Positions 24,201-31,318 of a DNA stretch of 31,416 bases are shown here, piece by piece (positions within the stretch are counted from its first letter, which is position 1; every line of letters starts with the position of its first letter). A program made the translations under genes and the position numbers. The stretch spans positions 1 through 31,416 of the forward strand of contig CAYTBK010000037.1 of NCBI GenBank assembly GCA_964436005.1. The letters run 5' to 3'. The stretch is from JAGNHB01 sp964436005 (GTDB lineage: Bacteria > Acidobacteriota > JAAYUB01). Under the pieces are notes generated by a model. It was given only the letters and a program-made list of their open reading frames with translations. It searched no databases and was not told the origin of the DNA.

Positions 24201-25534
24201 TTGGCGGCGTTGGTGTCGAGAAGGCCGCGGAGCAGTGCCGCGATCTGGGTCCGGATGCCCACGATGCTGGCGCTGGACGAAGCGTAGAGGTTGTCGCGCT
24301 GGGTGTCCACCAGGGAAGACATGACCGACGCCTGGGCGGCGGTGACGTACCCCTTGGAACTATCGCACAGCGCCGCGCCGGCGGTGGCGGTGAGCTGCTC
24401 GTTGATGCTGTAGCCCTCGTGGCCGATGGCCGGGGCGTCCTTGATGTAGAAGCCGCCGTAATACGTTCCGTGGCGCTCCGGGCAGAAGTAGGTGTCGGCC
24501 TCCACCGAACCGGCGTACCAGCTGAAGAGGTCGCCGGCGTAGGTCATCACGGCCACGCCGGTTTCCTGGCTCAGCCCCCGCATGCGCTCACGGACCATGT
24601 CGTCGGTGATCTCGGGCCAGGAGATCCACCCCTTGCCCTTCATGTCGGCCAGCCAGGCGGTCTGGGTGGAATCCATGGACTTCAGGATGGTGGCATACAG
24701 CTCCGCCCGATCGAAACTGATCTGCCCGTCCAGGAGATAGAGTTCCCGGGAAGCGGCCTTGACCGCCTCGAGGTTCAGCCCGCTGGACCCGGCGGGAATG
24801 TCCCCGGCCAGGAGGCGGCGGAAGGCCTTCATCAACGGAAAGCGCTTGTACCCGTACTGGTTGATGGAGGCGATCTGGGCCACCGCCAGCGCCTTGAGCT
24901 GCTCGAACTGGCTGTCGTTGAGGATGTAGATCACATTGAAAGCCACCTTGGTGAGGAAACTGGTGTTGTGGCCCATGCTGTCGGGATCGTTGTCGCGAAG
25001 GTACTGGAACCCGGTGTAATCGGCCACTTTTCCCGGAGGGAAGAAGGACTGCGCCTCCAGGTTCCCCGTCATCATGGCCAACCCGGAAAAGGCGATGGTG
25101 GTGCGTTGGGCCTGGTCGGTGATGCACTGGGTGATGGTGAACTCCGGCGTGCTGGAAACCGTCAGGTTCCTGGAGGCGGTCGTCCCTCCCGCCGTGAGCG
25201 TCACCGTGAACGTGCCCCCGGACGTGTAGACGTGGGTGGGGTTCTGCGCCGTGCTGGTGCCGCCGTCGCCGAAGCTCCAGGACCACGAGGTGGGGCTGCC
25301 GGTGGACGTGTCGGTGAACGTCACCGTCTGCCCGGCTTTGGGTTTGTCCGTGGAGCAGGTGAAAGAGGCGCCCGCCGAAAGATCCATCGTCTCGACCGTT
25401 ACGGTACCCCTCGCCCCACCGGGCGCCGCCGGCACGAAAGCCAGGGCCGGCAGGAGCGCTCCCGCCAGGAGAAACACGGTGCGGCGGAAGAAATGCAGAA
25501 TTGTGCGGCTGCGGGAAATGGGCAGATGGGTCAT
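21287..25534 (-). CDS. Exported multidomain protein: PKD, LTxxQ-type core, PEBP, PKD, DUF1566 x2, dockerin (long paralog)
   Basis: The 1415-residue protein opens with an export signal (hydrophobic stretch VFLLAGALLPALAFV). In order it contains a PKD domain near 52-128 (SWSFGDGGTS), the core shared with the short paralog near 131-535 (PPGKVADYTGFQY, LFSWYAG, YFCPERHGTYYGGFY), PKD near 538-622, a PEBP-like domain near 627-775, PKD near 776-862 and 863-945, and two DUF1566/Lcl-type domains near 960-1345 (DNVTGLTWMRG and DRATGLMWSQE). A C-terminal dockerin-like pair of calcium loops (GDLDGDGMVGAADL, DVNGDGRVDILDL) ends it. PKD and dockerin parts suggest a surface or secreted assembly. ATG 25534 has GGGAGG 6 nt upstream. 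Confidence 0.78.
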   Translation of the reverse strand: MTHLPISRSRTILHFFRRTVFLLAGALLPALAFVPAAPGGARGTVTVETMDLSAGASFTCSTDKPKAGQTVTFTDTSTGSPTSWSWSFGDGGTSTAQNPTHVYTSGGTFTVTLTAGGTTASRNLTVSSTPEFTITQCITDQAQRTTIAFSGLAMMTGNLEAQSFFPPGKVADYTGFQYLRDNDPDSMGHNTSFLTKVAFNVIYILNDSQFEQLKALAVAQIASINQYGYKRFPLMKAFRRLLAGDIPAGSSGLNLEAVKAASRELYLLDGQISFDRAELYATILKSMDSTQTAWLADMKGKGWISWPEITDDMVRERMRGLSQETGVAVMTYAGDLFSWYAGSVEADTYFCPERHGTYYGGFYIKDAPAIGHEGYSINEQLTATAGAALCDSSKGYVTAAQASVMSSLVDTQRDNLYASSSASIVGIRTQIAALLRGLLDTNAAKDDIEAQVLALSGVYGELDGENNYNYINIFKQVYDTLSDSQKTQLSALRKEIMSGTYSDGTPFDFSVCTTPYLYSNPITDLTLLSPYIDNTDYLFATPAAPVASFTFLPAAPTAGQTVTFTDTSTGSPASWSWNFGDGGTSSSQNPTHAFAAEGVYTVTLTAANDLGSSTATGTVTVSGSQGGTFTLASDVGEDGGRLPTEYTCDGAGASPALAWANPPAGVAQYAVTMTTLAPDGATKYNWVLYGIPASATGLAKNTAGVGTLGVTTNGVRAYAAPCSQGPGDKLYTFTVYALSGAPSLPSSPEQVSGEVLSAAIAPLALGSASLDLSYARLSPTAAFTFAPIAPAVGQTVTFTDASTGSSPASWSWNFGDGSTSIQQNPTHAYALSGTFTVTLTVANGIGSSSVSHTVTVSTTVTSPVAAFVFSPETPSVGDPVSFTDTSTETPTSWSWTFGDGGASTSQNPTHAFAAAGSYPVTLTATNASGSSSATRTVVVTASSADLSYPVVDTGQKRCYNASAEIPAPSPGQSFYGQDGQHAGNQPSYTLSTDGQTVQDNVTGLTWMRGPNTIFSDPVAADKMTPAQAEAWVATVNAQNYGGYSDWRIPAIKELYSLMSFDGTDPSGYTGTDTSVLTPFIDTRFFLFGYGQPSAGERIIDSQYLSCDVFVVNPAETGAPKVFGLNLADGRIKGYDLIMPGGSEKTFFVQLVRGGTQYGINNFADNGDGTVTDRATGLMWSQEDSGTGLTWESALAWVQARNAESFLGYGDWRLPDAKELHTLVNYANAPDYNGLPAIDTAFFACTAITNENGDADFPYYWTSTTHAAYTSGGTAGTQAVYLPFGRALGWPEAGWVDVHGAGCQRSDPKVGPPYPFATTRTVSRNGTTYTGYSFGPQGDAVRGNNYVRLVRTAAGGPVAGDLDGDGMVGAADLLILRAYLSDESVPGPGAGNRADVNGDGRVDILDLMALQRLVKP

Positions 25535-25742
25535 GACAAGCCTCCCTTCGAGGGCCGCCCTTGCTGGGCCGCCCTCTTTTGTCGGAGGGTTAGACGCCGG
25601 CCGCCTGCCAACCCTGCGGGATGTCCGCTTTTTTTCCGGTCAGTCCAGCGGGATGGAGGGGACGGCGGTGAAAGGCGAATCAGTCTTTCCCATTCCCCGG
25701 CCGGAGCTGACGCCTTCGGTCCTGCCGTGGGTGCGCCTGTAG

Positions 25743-25763
25743 GCGCCTTGCGATGCAAGGCGC
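25743..25763. repeat. Perfect hairpin in right-hand repeat cluster
   Basis: GCGCCTTGC (25743-25751) and GCAAGGCGC (25755-25763) form a perfect 9-bp stem with a 3-nt loop at the left side of the noncoding stretch 25535-26675. Confidence 0.7.
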
Positions 25764-25840
25764 ACCCTCGTTCCGTATGGTCGCGTCGAAGCCGAAGGCC
25801 AGGAGTGCGGGGCGCCGCGCAGCCTGCGGAGCGGCGCGGG

Positions 25841-25949
25841 CGAGACTGGGGTAGCCCGCCCCTCGCCGAGGGGCGGGCCTCTCCCGTGGCACTTTTCCCC
25901 GTTTTGTGTTCCCGGGGCCGCCTCTCGGCGAGAGGCGGCGTACCGCGCT
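25841..25949. repeat. 109-bp double-palindrome repeat module, copy B
   Basis: This is the partner of 18741-18850. The first palindrome keeps 12-bp arms (25854-25865 and 25867-25878) around one central base; its outer part has diverged from copy A. The second palindrome, CCGCCTCTCG-G-CGAGAGGCGG, is perfect here. The linker CCGTGGCACTTTTCCCCG and the following TTTTGTGTTCCCGG are unchanged between copies, which suggests recent spread or selection on the linker. Confidence 0.85.
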
Positions 25950-26115
25950 GCGGCGGCCTCCGCGCCGCACTCCCGGGCGGCGAACCTGCCCGTAGGGAAT
26001 CCATAGACGACATGTCGTCGATCGCCATGGCAATGGGGCGGGAGGGCATAACGCCGATCGCTATGGACATTAATGTTCTACGGGCAAAGGAGGGGGCGCC
26101 GGAACAGGTCAAGTC

Positions 26116-26195
26116 TCACATGGATGCACGGGATGGACAGGATGCGGAATTCCGTCTTCCATCCTCCCCATCCTACCCATCCATGTTTCATGATC
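26116..26195. repeat. 80-bp GGATGCAC/GGATGGACA repeat module, copy B
   Basis: The partner of 18538-18617, the same length and with about seven substitutions. In this cluster it lies to the right of the double-palindrome module; in the left cluster it lies to its left, so the modules move independently. Confidence 0.85.
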
Positions 26196-26295
26196 TTCTT
26201 GTTGTTATTCGTGTTCTCTGGGCCTTCGTGTTCCCTCCCCTTCGCGGCCATCGCGACTTCGCGCGAGACCCGGCCGCGGTGCCCGGGAGTCCGTC

Positions 26296-26330
26296 GCGCA
26301 GACTGAAGTCTGCGCCACGGCCGTGGCGCA
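26296..26330. repeat. Two abutting palindromes in right-hand cluster
   Basis: GCGCAGACT and AGTCTGCGC (26296-26304 and 26307-26315) form a 9-bp stem, and TGCGCCACGGCCGTGGCGCA (26311-26330) is a perfect 20-bp palindrome that overlaps its right arm. No counterpart was found in the left cluster. Confidence 0.75.
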
Positions 26331-26430
26331 GTAGAACATCTCCGTCTTCGGCGCTCCGAGGGCCTGCGCGCCTGGCGAGAGCGGCGCTCCGGGAGGCGAA
26401 CGATAGGCACCAAGGCCTGCCCCAGGGTGA

Positions 26431-26581
26431 GCCTTCCGGCGGAAGGCGCCTACGGCAGAGCGAAGGTTTTCACCGAGGCCCCTGGACTGCCCGCATCTTG
26501 CCAGCTTCCACAACAGGGAACGGCACTTGGCCTTGGGCCGGCTGGAAGCCGGCGGTCCACGGGTGCGCCTTGCGGCGGAAG
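26431..26581. repeat. Hairpin repeat modules, copy B
   Basis: It contains the 32-bp block 26431-26462 identical to 18946-18977, and about 100 bp later GCCGGCT-GGA-AGCCGGC followed by GCGGTCC and GGGTGCGCCTT, matching 18915-18950. The order of the two modules is reversed relative to the left cluster. It ends about 95 bp before the M36-like peptidase gene. Confidence 0.8.
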
Positions 26582-26637
26582 TGCGCCTTCGACGCACGGA
26601 CAGGCATATCCATCAGCAGAAACAACGGAAACGGTGG

Positions 26638-26643
26638 TAGAAT
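26638..26643 (+). promoter_or_regulatory. Possible -10 box of the M36-like peptidase gene
   Basis: TAGAAT (five of six consensus bases) lies 33 bp before the chosen ATG. No good -35 box is seen at the right distance. Confidence 0.3.
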
Positions 26644-26675
26644 GCGTTTCCGATCACTTGACGCTGGAGGTCCCC

Positions 26676-29501
26676 ATGGCCCGGTTCACGATGTCACTGC
26701 TCCTCGCTGTTCTCCTGCTCCCGTCCCTGGCCTTGGCCGTCGACATCGCGCCGACCGCCAGCTACCACGACGACCAGCGGGGCACGCCCCGGCTCCTCCT
26801 GGGCGGCGTCCTCCAGCCGGAGCCGTCTTTCGATCCCGGGGAAACCGCGACGAACTACCTGCGCAGCTTCGCCCCGCTCTTCCGGATCTCGCCCGACCTC
26901 GCCGGCCTGGAACCCGCCGGCGAACAGGAAAGCCTCCTGGGCAAGCATTATCGCTACCGGCAGACCATCGGCGGCATCCCCGTCCTGGACGCGGAGATCG
27001 TCGTTTCCGTTTCGCTGAAGGACCGGCGGGTCTACATGGTCTACAACAACACCTGGCCCGTCGCGGAAAATGCCCCCGCCCGGCCGCGCCTCGCCCTGAG
27101 CGGCGAGGACGCCCTGGACACGGCCTGGAATCACCTGCGCGTCCACGGCGAGCTGCTCGAAGCGCCCACGGCAGACCTGGTCTACGTCCCGTGCGGGGCC
27201 GACTTCCGCCTGGCCTACCGGGCCCGCGTCGCCACCACCGCCCCCTTCGGCTACTGGGAACACCTCGTGGACGCCGTCACCGGGAAAATCCTGCGCTTCC
27301 GGGCCAGGGAAGTGGACGGCGTGAATGCCGGCCGCGTCCGGGAAGACATGTTCGACAACTGGTTCGGTCCGGGGGACTCCCGGGGCGAGCGGACGGCGGA
27401 ATTCCTCCGCAACCGCTTCCGGCGCGAACGGAAACCTTCCCCCGCCGCCACCCTGGCCAGCGGCACCGGCAAGATTTTCGACCCGGACCCCAAGTCCACG
27501 CTCCTTTCCGACACCCTGACCAACTTTTCGCCCGCCGCCGATTTCGTCGCGGCCTACTCCGACTGCGCACTCCAGGACATCTCGCTGGACGGCGGCGTCT
27601 ACCGCCTGAACGGCCCCTGGGTTTCCATCCAGGACTTCGAACCGCCCTACACACCCCCCAGCACCACCACCGACGGGAACTGGACGGCGACGCGGGACAA
27701 CACCGCCTTCCACGACGTCATGACCTACTTCCACATCGACCAGAACCAGCGCTACATCCAGGCCCTCGGCTTCCCCAGCATCCAGCACGGCCCCCTGCCC
27801 GCCGACAGCGACGGGGTCGACGGAGCAGACAACTCGCACTACCTCCCCGGCACCAACCAGATCGCCTATGGGCACGGCGGAGTGCCCGACAACGAGGACG
27901 CCGACGTCATCCTCCACGAGTACTGGCACGCCATCCAGGAGAGCATCAACCCCAACTGGGGAGGCGCCGACACGGGCGCCATGGGCGAAGGGTTCGGCGA
28001 CTACTGGGCCTCCTCCTACGGCTACACCAAGGCGAACGGCCCAGTGTTCCACCCCGACTGGGCCTTCCACTGGGACGGACACAACGAGTACTGGGACGGA
28101 CGGACCCACGACAAGACCGAGGCGCAGTACGACCCTGCCGAGACCTACCCCGACCATACCATCGTCAACGGTGTCAACGGCGACGAGTTGTGGGGAACGC
28201 CCATCTGGCAGGCCTTCCGAACGCTGTACGACACCCATTCCCGCCCCCGGGAGGAAATGGACCGGATCGTCCTCCAGTCCAACTACGGCCTGGGGTCCGG
28301 CGTGCGCATGCCCGACATGGCCGCCGCCATGCTCGCCGCCGCGCAATCCCTCTACCCCGACGGCCCCCACGCCGACGCTTACCTCTACCGCTTCCGCCAG
28401 AACAACATCGTCCCCAGCCCGCTGCAGGCCGACACCGCCGCGCTGGCCGCCGAAAGCTGCGCGCCTTTCAACGGGCGGCCCGATCCGGGGGAAACCGTCA
28501 CCTACCAGCTTACGGTCCGGAACGCGGGATCCTCGGCCACGACGAACCTTGTCGGCGCCCTCCGGGCCACGAACGTGGTCACCTCCCCCTCCGGGCCGAT
28601 GGTTTTCGGCGCCATCCCGGCGGGTGGGTCAACCACCTGCTCCTTCACCTTCACCGTGGGAACGTCCCTGGCTTGCGGGTCATCGCTCCCGCTTACCCTG
28701 GACCTGCAGGACGGGGCAATCCTCTACCCGGCGACCGCCTGGAACCTGCCCGTCGGCACCGAGAACGTGCTGGCCTCCCAGGACTTCGACTCCGTCACGG
28801 CGCCGGCCCTGCCCGCGGGATGGAGCACCGCGGCCGTCGTGGGCACCGAATTGTGGACGACCTCCACTTTCGCCGCGCACTCCGTCCCCAACGCGGCGTT
28901 CATCGAGGACGTCTCCAAGCGCACCGACAGCCACCTCGACACCGAACCGCTGCCCATCTCCTCCGCGGATGACCGCCTCGTTTTCTATCAGCGCTACGAG
29001 TTCGAGAGCTCGTACGACGGGGGCGTGCTCGAAATATCCGTGGACGGGGCCCCCTTCGCCGACATCGTGGCGGCCGGCGGTTCCTTCGCCGAAGGAGGCT
29101 ACGTGGGAACAATCTCGACGAGTTGGGGCAACCCCATCGGCGGGCGAGACGCCTGGGTCAGCGGAGTGGACACCTTCGTGAGAGTCGTGGTCGTTCCCCC
29201 CGCGGCCGCCGTGGGGAAAAGCGTCGTGTTCCGCTTCCGCATCGGCTGCGACACGAGCACAGGCGCCGAGGGCTGGTACATCGACGACCTGAGCATCTCC
29301 CGCTGGGTATGCTGCGAAGCGCCGCCCGTCGTCCCGGGCGACGTCGACGGGGACGGCGTCGTCAGCATCGCCGACTACGGCCTCCTGTCCCTGTGGATGA
29401 CCCAGGCGTCCGGGGCCGAGATCCGCGAGGCGGCCGCCGACCTCAACCACGACGGCGTCATCGACGTGCAGGACCTCGTCCTCCTGGCCCTGATGCTGTA
29501 G
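26676..29501 (+). CDS. Exported M36 (fungalysin)-like zinc metallopeptidase with C-terminal dockerin
   Basis: The 941-residue protein starts with a signal peptide (MARFTMSLLLAVLLLPSLALA). Residues about 25-200 form an FTP-type propeptide with YRYRQTIGGIPVLDAEIVV. The catalytic domain has the zinc motif HEYWH at about 414-418 and GAMGEGFGDYWASSYGY shortly after, whose glutamate should be the third zinc ligand; this pattern fits peptidase family M36. Downstream are a CARDB-like beta domain near 588-690, a jelly-roll-like domain near 700-880 (WYIDDLSIS), and a dockerin-like end (GDVDGDGVVSIADYG and DLNHDGVIDVQDL) near 887-941. The role is probably extracellular protein breakdown after removal of the propeptide. 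ATG 26676 has GGAGG 5 nt upstream; the longer open frame from 26427 runs through repeat DNA and is not used. Confidence 0.88.
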   Translation: MARFTMSLLLAVLLLPSLALAVDIAPTASYHDDQRGTPRLLLGGVLQPEPSFDPGETATNYLRSFAPLFRISPDLAGLEPAGEQESLLGKHYRYRQTIGGIPVLDAEIVVSVSLKDRRVYMVYNNTWPVAENAPARPRLALSGEDALDTAWNHLRVHGELLEAPTADLVYVPCGADFRLAYRARVATTAPFGYWEHLVDAVTGKILRFRAREVDGVNAGRVREDMFDNWFGPGDSRGERTAEFLRNRFRRERKPSPAATLASGTGKIFDPDPKSTLLSDTLTNFSPAADFVAAYSDCALQDISLDGGVYRLNGPWVSIQDFEPPYTPPSTTTDGNWTATRDNTAFHDVMTYFHIDQNQRYIQALGFPSIQHGPLPADSDGVDGADNSHYLPGTNQIAYGHGGVPDNEDADVILHEYWHAIQESINPNWGGADTGAMGEGFGDYWASSYGYTKANGPVFHPDWAFHWDGHNEYWDGRTHDKTEAQYDPAETYPDHTIVNGVNGDELWGTPIWQAFRTLYDTHSRPREEMDRIVLQSNYGLGSGVRMPDMAAAMLAAAQSLYPDGPHADAYLYRFRQNNIVPSPLQADTAALAAESCAPFNGRPDPGETVTYQLTVRNAGSSATTNLVGALRATNVVTSPSGPMVFGAIPAGGSTTCSFTFTVGTSLACGSSLPLTLDLQDGAILYPATAWNLPVGTENVLASQDFDSVTAPALPAGWSTAAVVGTELWTTSTFAAHSVPNAAFIEDVSKRTDSHLDTEPLPISSADDRLVFYQRYEFESSYDGGVLEISVDGAPFADIVAAGGSFAEGGYVGTISTSWGNPIGGRDAWVSGVDTFVRVVVVPPAAAVGKSVVFRFRIGCDTSTGAEGWYIDDLSISRWVCCEAPPVVPGDVDGDGVVSIADYGLLSLWMTQASGAEIREAAADLNHDGVIDVQDLVLLALML

Positions 29502-29513
29502 GTGGGGGCCCCA

Positions 29514-29540
29514 GCGCCGGGCGAGGAAAACGCCCGGCGC
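29514..29540. terminator. GC-rich hairpin between convergent genes
   Basis: GCGCCGGGCG (29514-29523) and CGCCCGGCGC (29531-29540) form a perfect 10-bp stem with a 7-nt loop, 12 bp after the peptidase stop. There is no clear T-run, but position and strength suit a terminator serving one or both converging genes. Confidence 0.55.
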
Positions 29541-29620
29541 GCCGGAGGTTGTCGCCTTCGTGGCGCGGAGCAGGCCGTGGTTCGGTATCTTGTCTTTGCG
29601 CCGACGGCGAGGGGTTTCGG

Positions 29621-30121
29621 TTAATCCCGGCGGGGTGGCTCCGGACGGCCGGGCGGGCGGATGGCCCGCAGCACTTCGCGGAAGATCTCGGTAAGCCGGG
29701 CCCGCTGGTCGGCCGTGCACAAAGCCTGGAGGTCACGGAAGTGGTAGAAGGTGGTTTTGTCCACTTCCGCCTGGCGTCTCCCGATTTCCCCGGCCAACCG
29801 CTCCACCAGGGCCAGGTCGGGCTGGGGAACAGCGAGCTGGTCCATCATGCGCCGGCGGCAATCGTGGATCTCCTCCTCCAGGGTGCGGGTCCTCTGGGCG
29901 TGGGCTGCCTGAAGGCCCTGGTAGCGGGTGACCTGGTCCGGCGTGAGGTTCAGTTCCCTTTTCAGGAAATCCCTGACGCGGTTCGAGTCGTTGCCGGCCG
30001 GCGGCGGGGGTTGGGGGCCCCGCCCGCGGGTGAACAGGAAGATGGAGAGCGTCGACAGGTTCAACACGACCAGAACGATGATCAACCAGGCAACAAACCG
30101 TTTTTGAAAGAAAATGTCCAT
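29621..30121 (-). CDS. Spy/CpxP-like membrane-anchored periplasmic sensor protein
   Basis: The 166-residue protein has an N-terminal membrane helix (residues 9-30, AWLIIVLVVLNLSTLSIFL) and a helical periplasmic part with LTPDQVTRYQGLQ and a second CTADQRARLTEIF motif, the LTxxQ pattern of Spy, CpxP and heavy-metal sensors such as CnrX. Long charged helices fit a coiled hairpin dimer. It follows the small one-helix gene by 6 bp and lies downstream of an ECF sigma factor, so it is likely the periplasmic sensing part of that system. The signal is unknown. Gene order resembles cnrYXH in content, but the order of parts differs. Confidence 0.8.
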   Translation of the reverse strand: MDIFFQKRFVAWLIIVLVVLNLSTLSIFLFTRGRGPQPPPPAGNDSNRVRDFLKRELNLTPDQVTRYQGLQAAHAQRTRTLEEEIHDCRRRMMDQLAVPQPDLALVERLAGEIGRRQAEVDKTTFYHFRDLQALCTADQRARLTEIFREVLRAIRPPGRPEPPRRD

Positions 30122-30127
30122 GGCCTG

Positions 30128-30481
30128 TCACTCCCGCGCCAACCCGATGTCCATCTGGTTCTGGGTCAGGGAATAGGTGGCGGCGAACTCGGTCAGCGCC
30201 TGCTGGCGGGACGCCTGCCCGCTCCCGCCGGAGCGGCCGGAAGTCAGCAGTGTGAGCGCGGTCAGGGCGTTCAGCAGGATCAGGAGGAAGAGCATGGCCG
30301 GCACCAGGACCCGCCTGGCCCGGAAAGCCCGCCACACCCCGGCCCGTTCCCCCTCCGCACGGCGTATCCGCGCCTGCAAACGGAAAGAGAAGTCCGGCGC
30401 GCAGCGGATCGACTCCAGATCGTCCAGCGAACGCATGGTCCGCTCCACTTCCTCTTCGACTGCCCGCCTGTTCGTTCCCAT
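30128..30481 (-). CDS. Small single-helix membrane protein, putative anti-sigma factor
   Basis: The 117-residue protein has a charged N-terminal part of about 57 residues, with VERTMRSLDDLESIRCAPDF, one membrane helix (VLVPAMLFLLILLNALTALT) and a short Gln-rich outer tail. No zinc-binding anti-sigma motif (HxxxCxxC) is seen. Its place between an ECF sigma gene and a Spy-like sensor, and its N-in one-helix form, suggest it sequesters the sigma factor at the membrane, as CnrY and similar short proteins do. That role is inferred from context only. ATG 30481 has AGGA upstream. Confidence 0.6.
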   Translation of the reverse strand: MGTNRRAVEEEVERTMRSLDDLESIRCAPDFSFRLQARIRRAEGERAGVWRAFRARRVLVPAMLFLLILLNALTALTLLTSGRSGGSGQASRQQALTEFAATYSLTQNQMDIGLARE

Positions 30482-30566
30482 CTTCGTCCTGCCTTTGGCG
30501 CCTTCGCTCTTCTGTGACTATTGGACGACGTCCGCCGTGAAAACCTGCGGGGGAGTCGCCATTATA

Positions 30567-31142
30567 TTACAGGATGTTTTCGTAGTGCTCACGGAGTCTC
30601 TTCTCCAGGTTCCGCCGGGCGCGGTGGATTAACGATTCCACGGCGGAGACGGTGGATTCCATCACCTCGGCGATCTCCGCGGTGCTCATCCCCTCGCACT
30701 TGCTCAGGGTGAAGGCGGCGCGCTGGTTTTCGGCCAGCGCGTCCATGGCCTCCGTGAGCAGGCGCAGCCTTTCCCGGCTCTGGGTGAGGGCTTCCGGGTC
30801 CGGCTGCGGGCAGACCGGTTCCGCCACGGCCTCTTCCCCCGGGCGGCCGAACCAGTGCAGGAAACCGCACCTTCTTTTCCGTTTGGCTTTCCGGATGTGG
30901 TCCAGGCACTTGGTCACCGCCACACGGTGCAACCAGGTGAAAATTTTCGCTTCACCACGGAATCCTCCGAGAGACAGGAAGGCGGTCAGGAAGACCTCCT
31001 GGGCGAGGTCCTCCGCTTCCCCGCGGTCGGGCACGAATCGGTAGCAGGTATTGAGGATCCGGTCCTGGTGCAGACTGACCAGCTCCTGGAAAGCGTCCGC
31101 TTCCCCGCGCCGGAGCCGTTCCAGGATTTCCGCTTCACTCAT
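30567..31142 (-). CDS. ECF-type RNA polymerase sigma factor
   Basis: The 191-residue protein has region 2 (DAFQELVSLHQDRILNTCY, then DLAQEVFLTAFLSLGGFRGE and FTWLHRVAVTKCLDHIRK) and region 4 (LAENQRAAFTLSKCEGMSTA, then EIAEVMESTVSAVESLIHRA) of extracytoplasmic-function sigma factors. The length and absence of regions 1 and 3 are typical. ATG 31142 (MSEAEILERL) is chosen because the residues before it are basic and look non-native; a start at 31196 is possible. It is the first gene of a three-gene leftward unit with a putative anti-sigma factor and a Spy-like sensor, which points to control by envelope or metal stress. Confidence 0.92.
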   Translation of the reverse strand: MSEAEILERLRRGEADAFQELVSLHQDRILNTCYRFVPDRGEAEDLAQEVFLTAFLSLGGFRGEAKIFTWLHRVAVTKCLDHIRKAKRKRRCGFLHWFGRPGEEAVAEPVCPQPDPEALTQSRERLRLLTEAMDALAENQRAAFTLSKCEGMSTAEIAEVMESTVSAVESLIHRARRNLEKRLREHYENIL

Positions 31143-31208
31143 GGGCCGTGCTTTCCTTCTCCGCTTCCTGACAAAAGGAACCCCTCCGCGCGTCAAATGT
31201 TTCAGCCC

Positions 31209-31214
31209 GGTTCC
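31209..31214 (-). promoter_or_regulatory. Possible ECF-type -35 element (GGAACC) upstream of the sigma gene
   Basis: On the minus strand GGAACC lies about 67 bp before ATG 31142. GGAAC-type -35 boxes are common for ECF sigma promoters and could reflect self-activation. A matching -10 box is not clear, so this is weak. Confidence 0.25.
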
Positions 31215-31318
31215 GACGTGTCTCCCCCGCCCGGTCCCCGGCCGCTCCGCGCGCCTTGGCTCCCGGGCGGTTTTTCGTCAACGGCTCACGGTTGGCCCAC
31301 CCCTTGCGGCACCCGTCC

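Noticed and set aside
25531..26112. A 193-codon minus-strand open frame in the repeat cluster, with a similar peptide at 18486-18875
   Set aside because: The resemblance comes from the shared palindromic repeat DNA being translated. There is no ribosome site, and composition is Arg/Pro/Ala-rich.
24419..28972. A 1517-codon open frame on the plus strand
   Set aside because: It runs antisense through the long paralog, across noncoding repeats and out of frame through the peptidase. Its Arg/Pro/Gly-rich translation is typical of a shadow frame in high-GC DNA.
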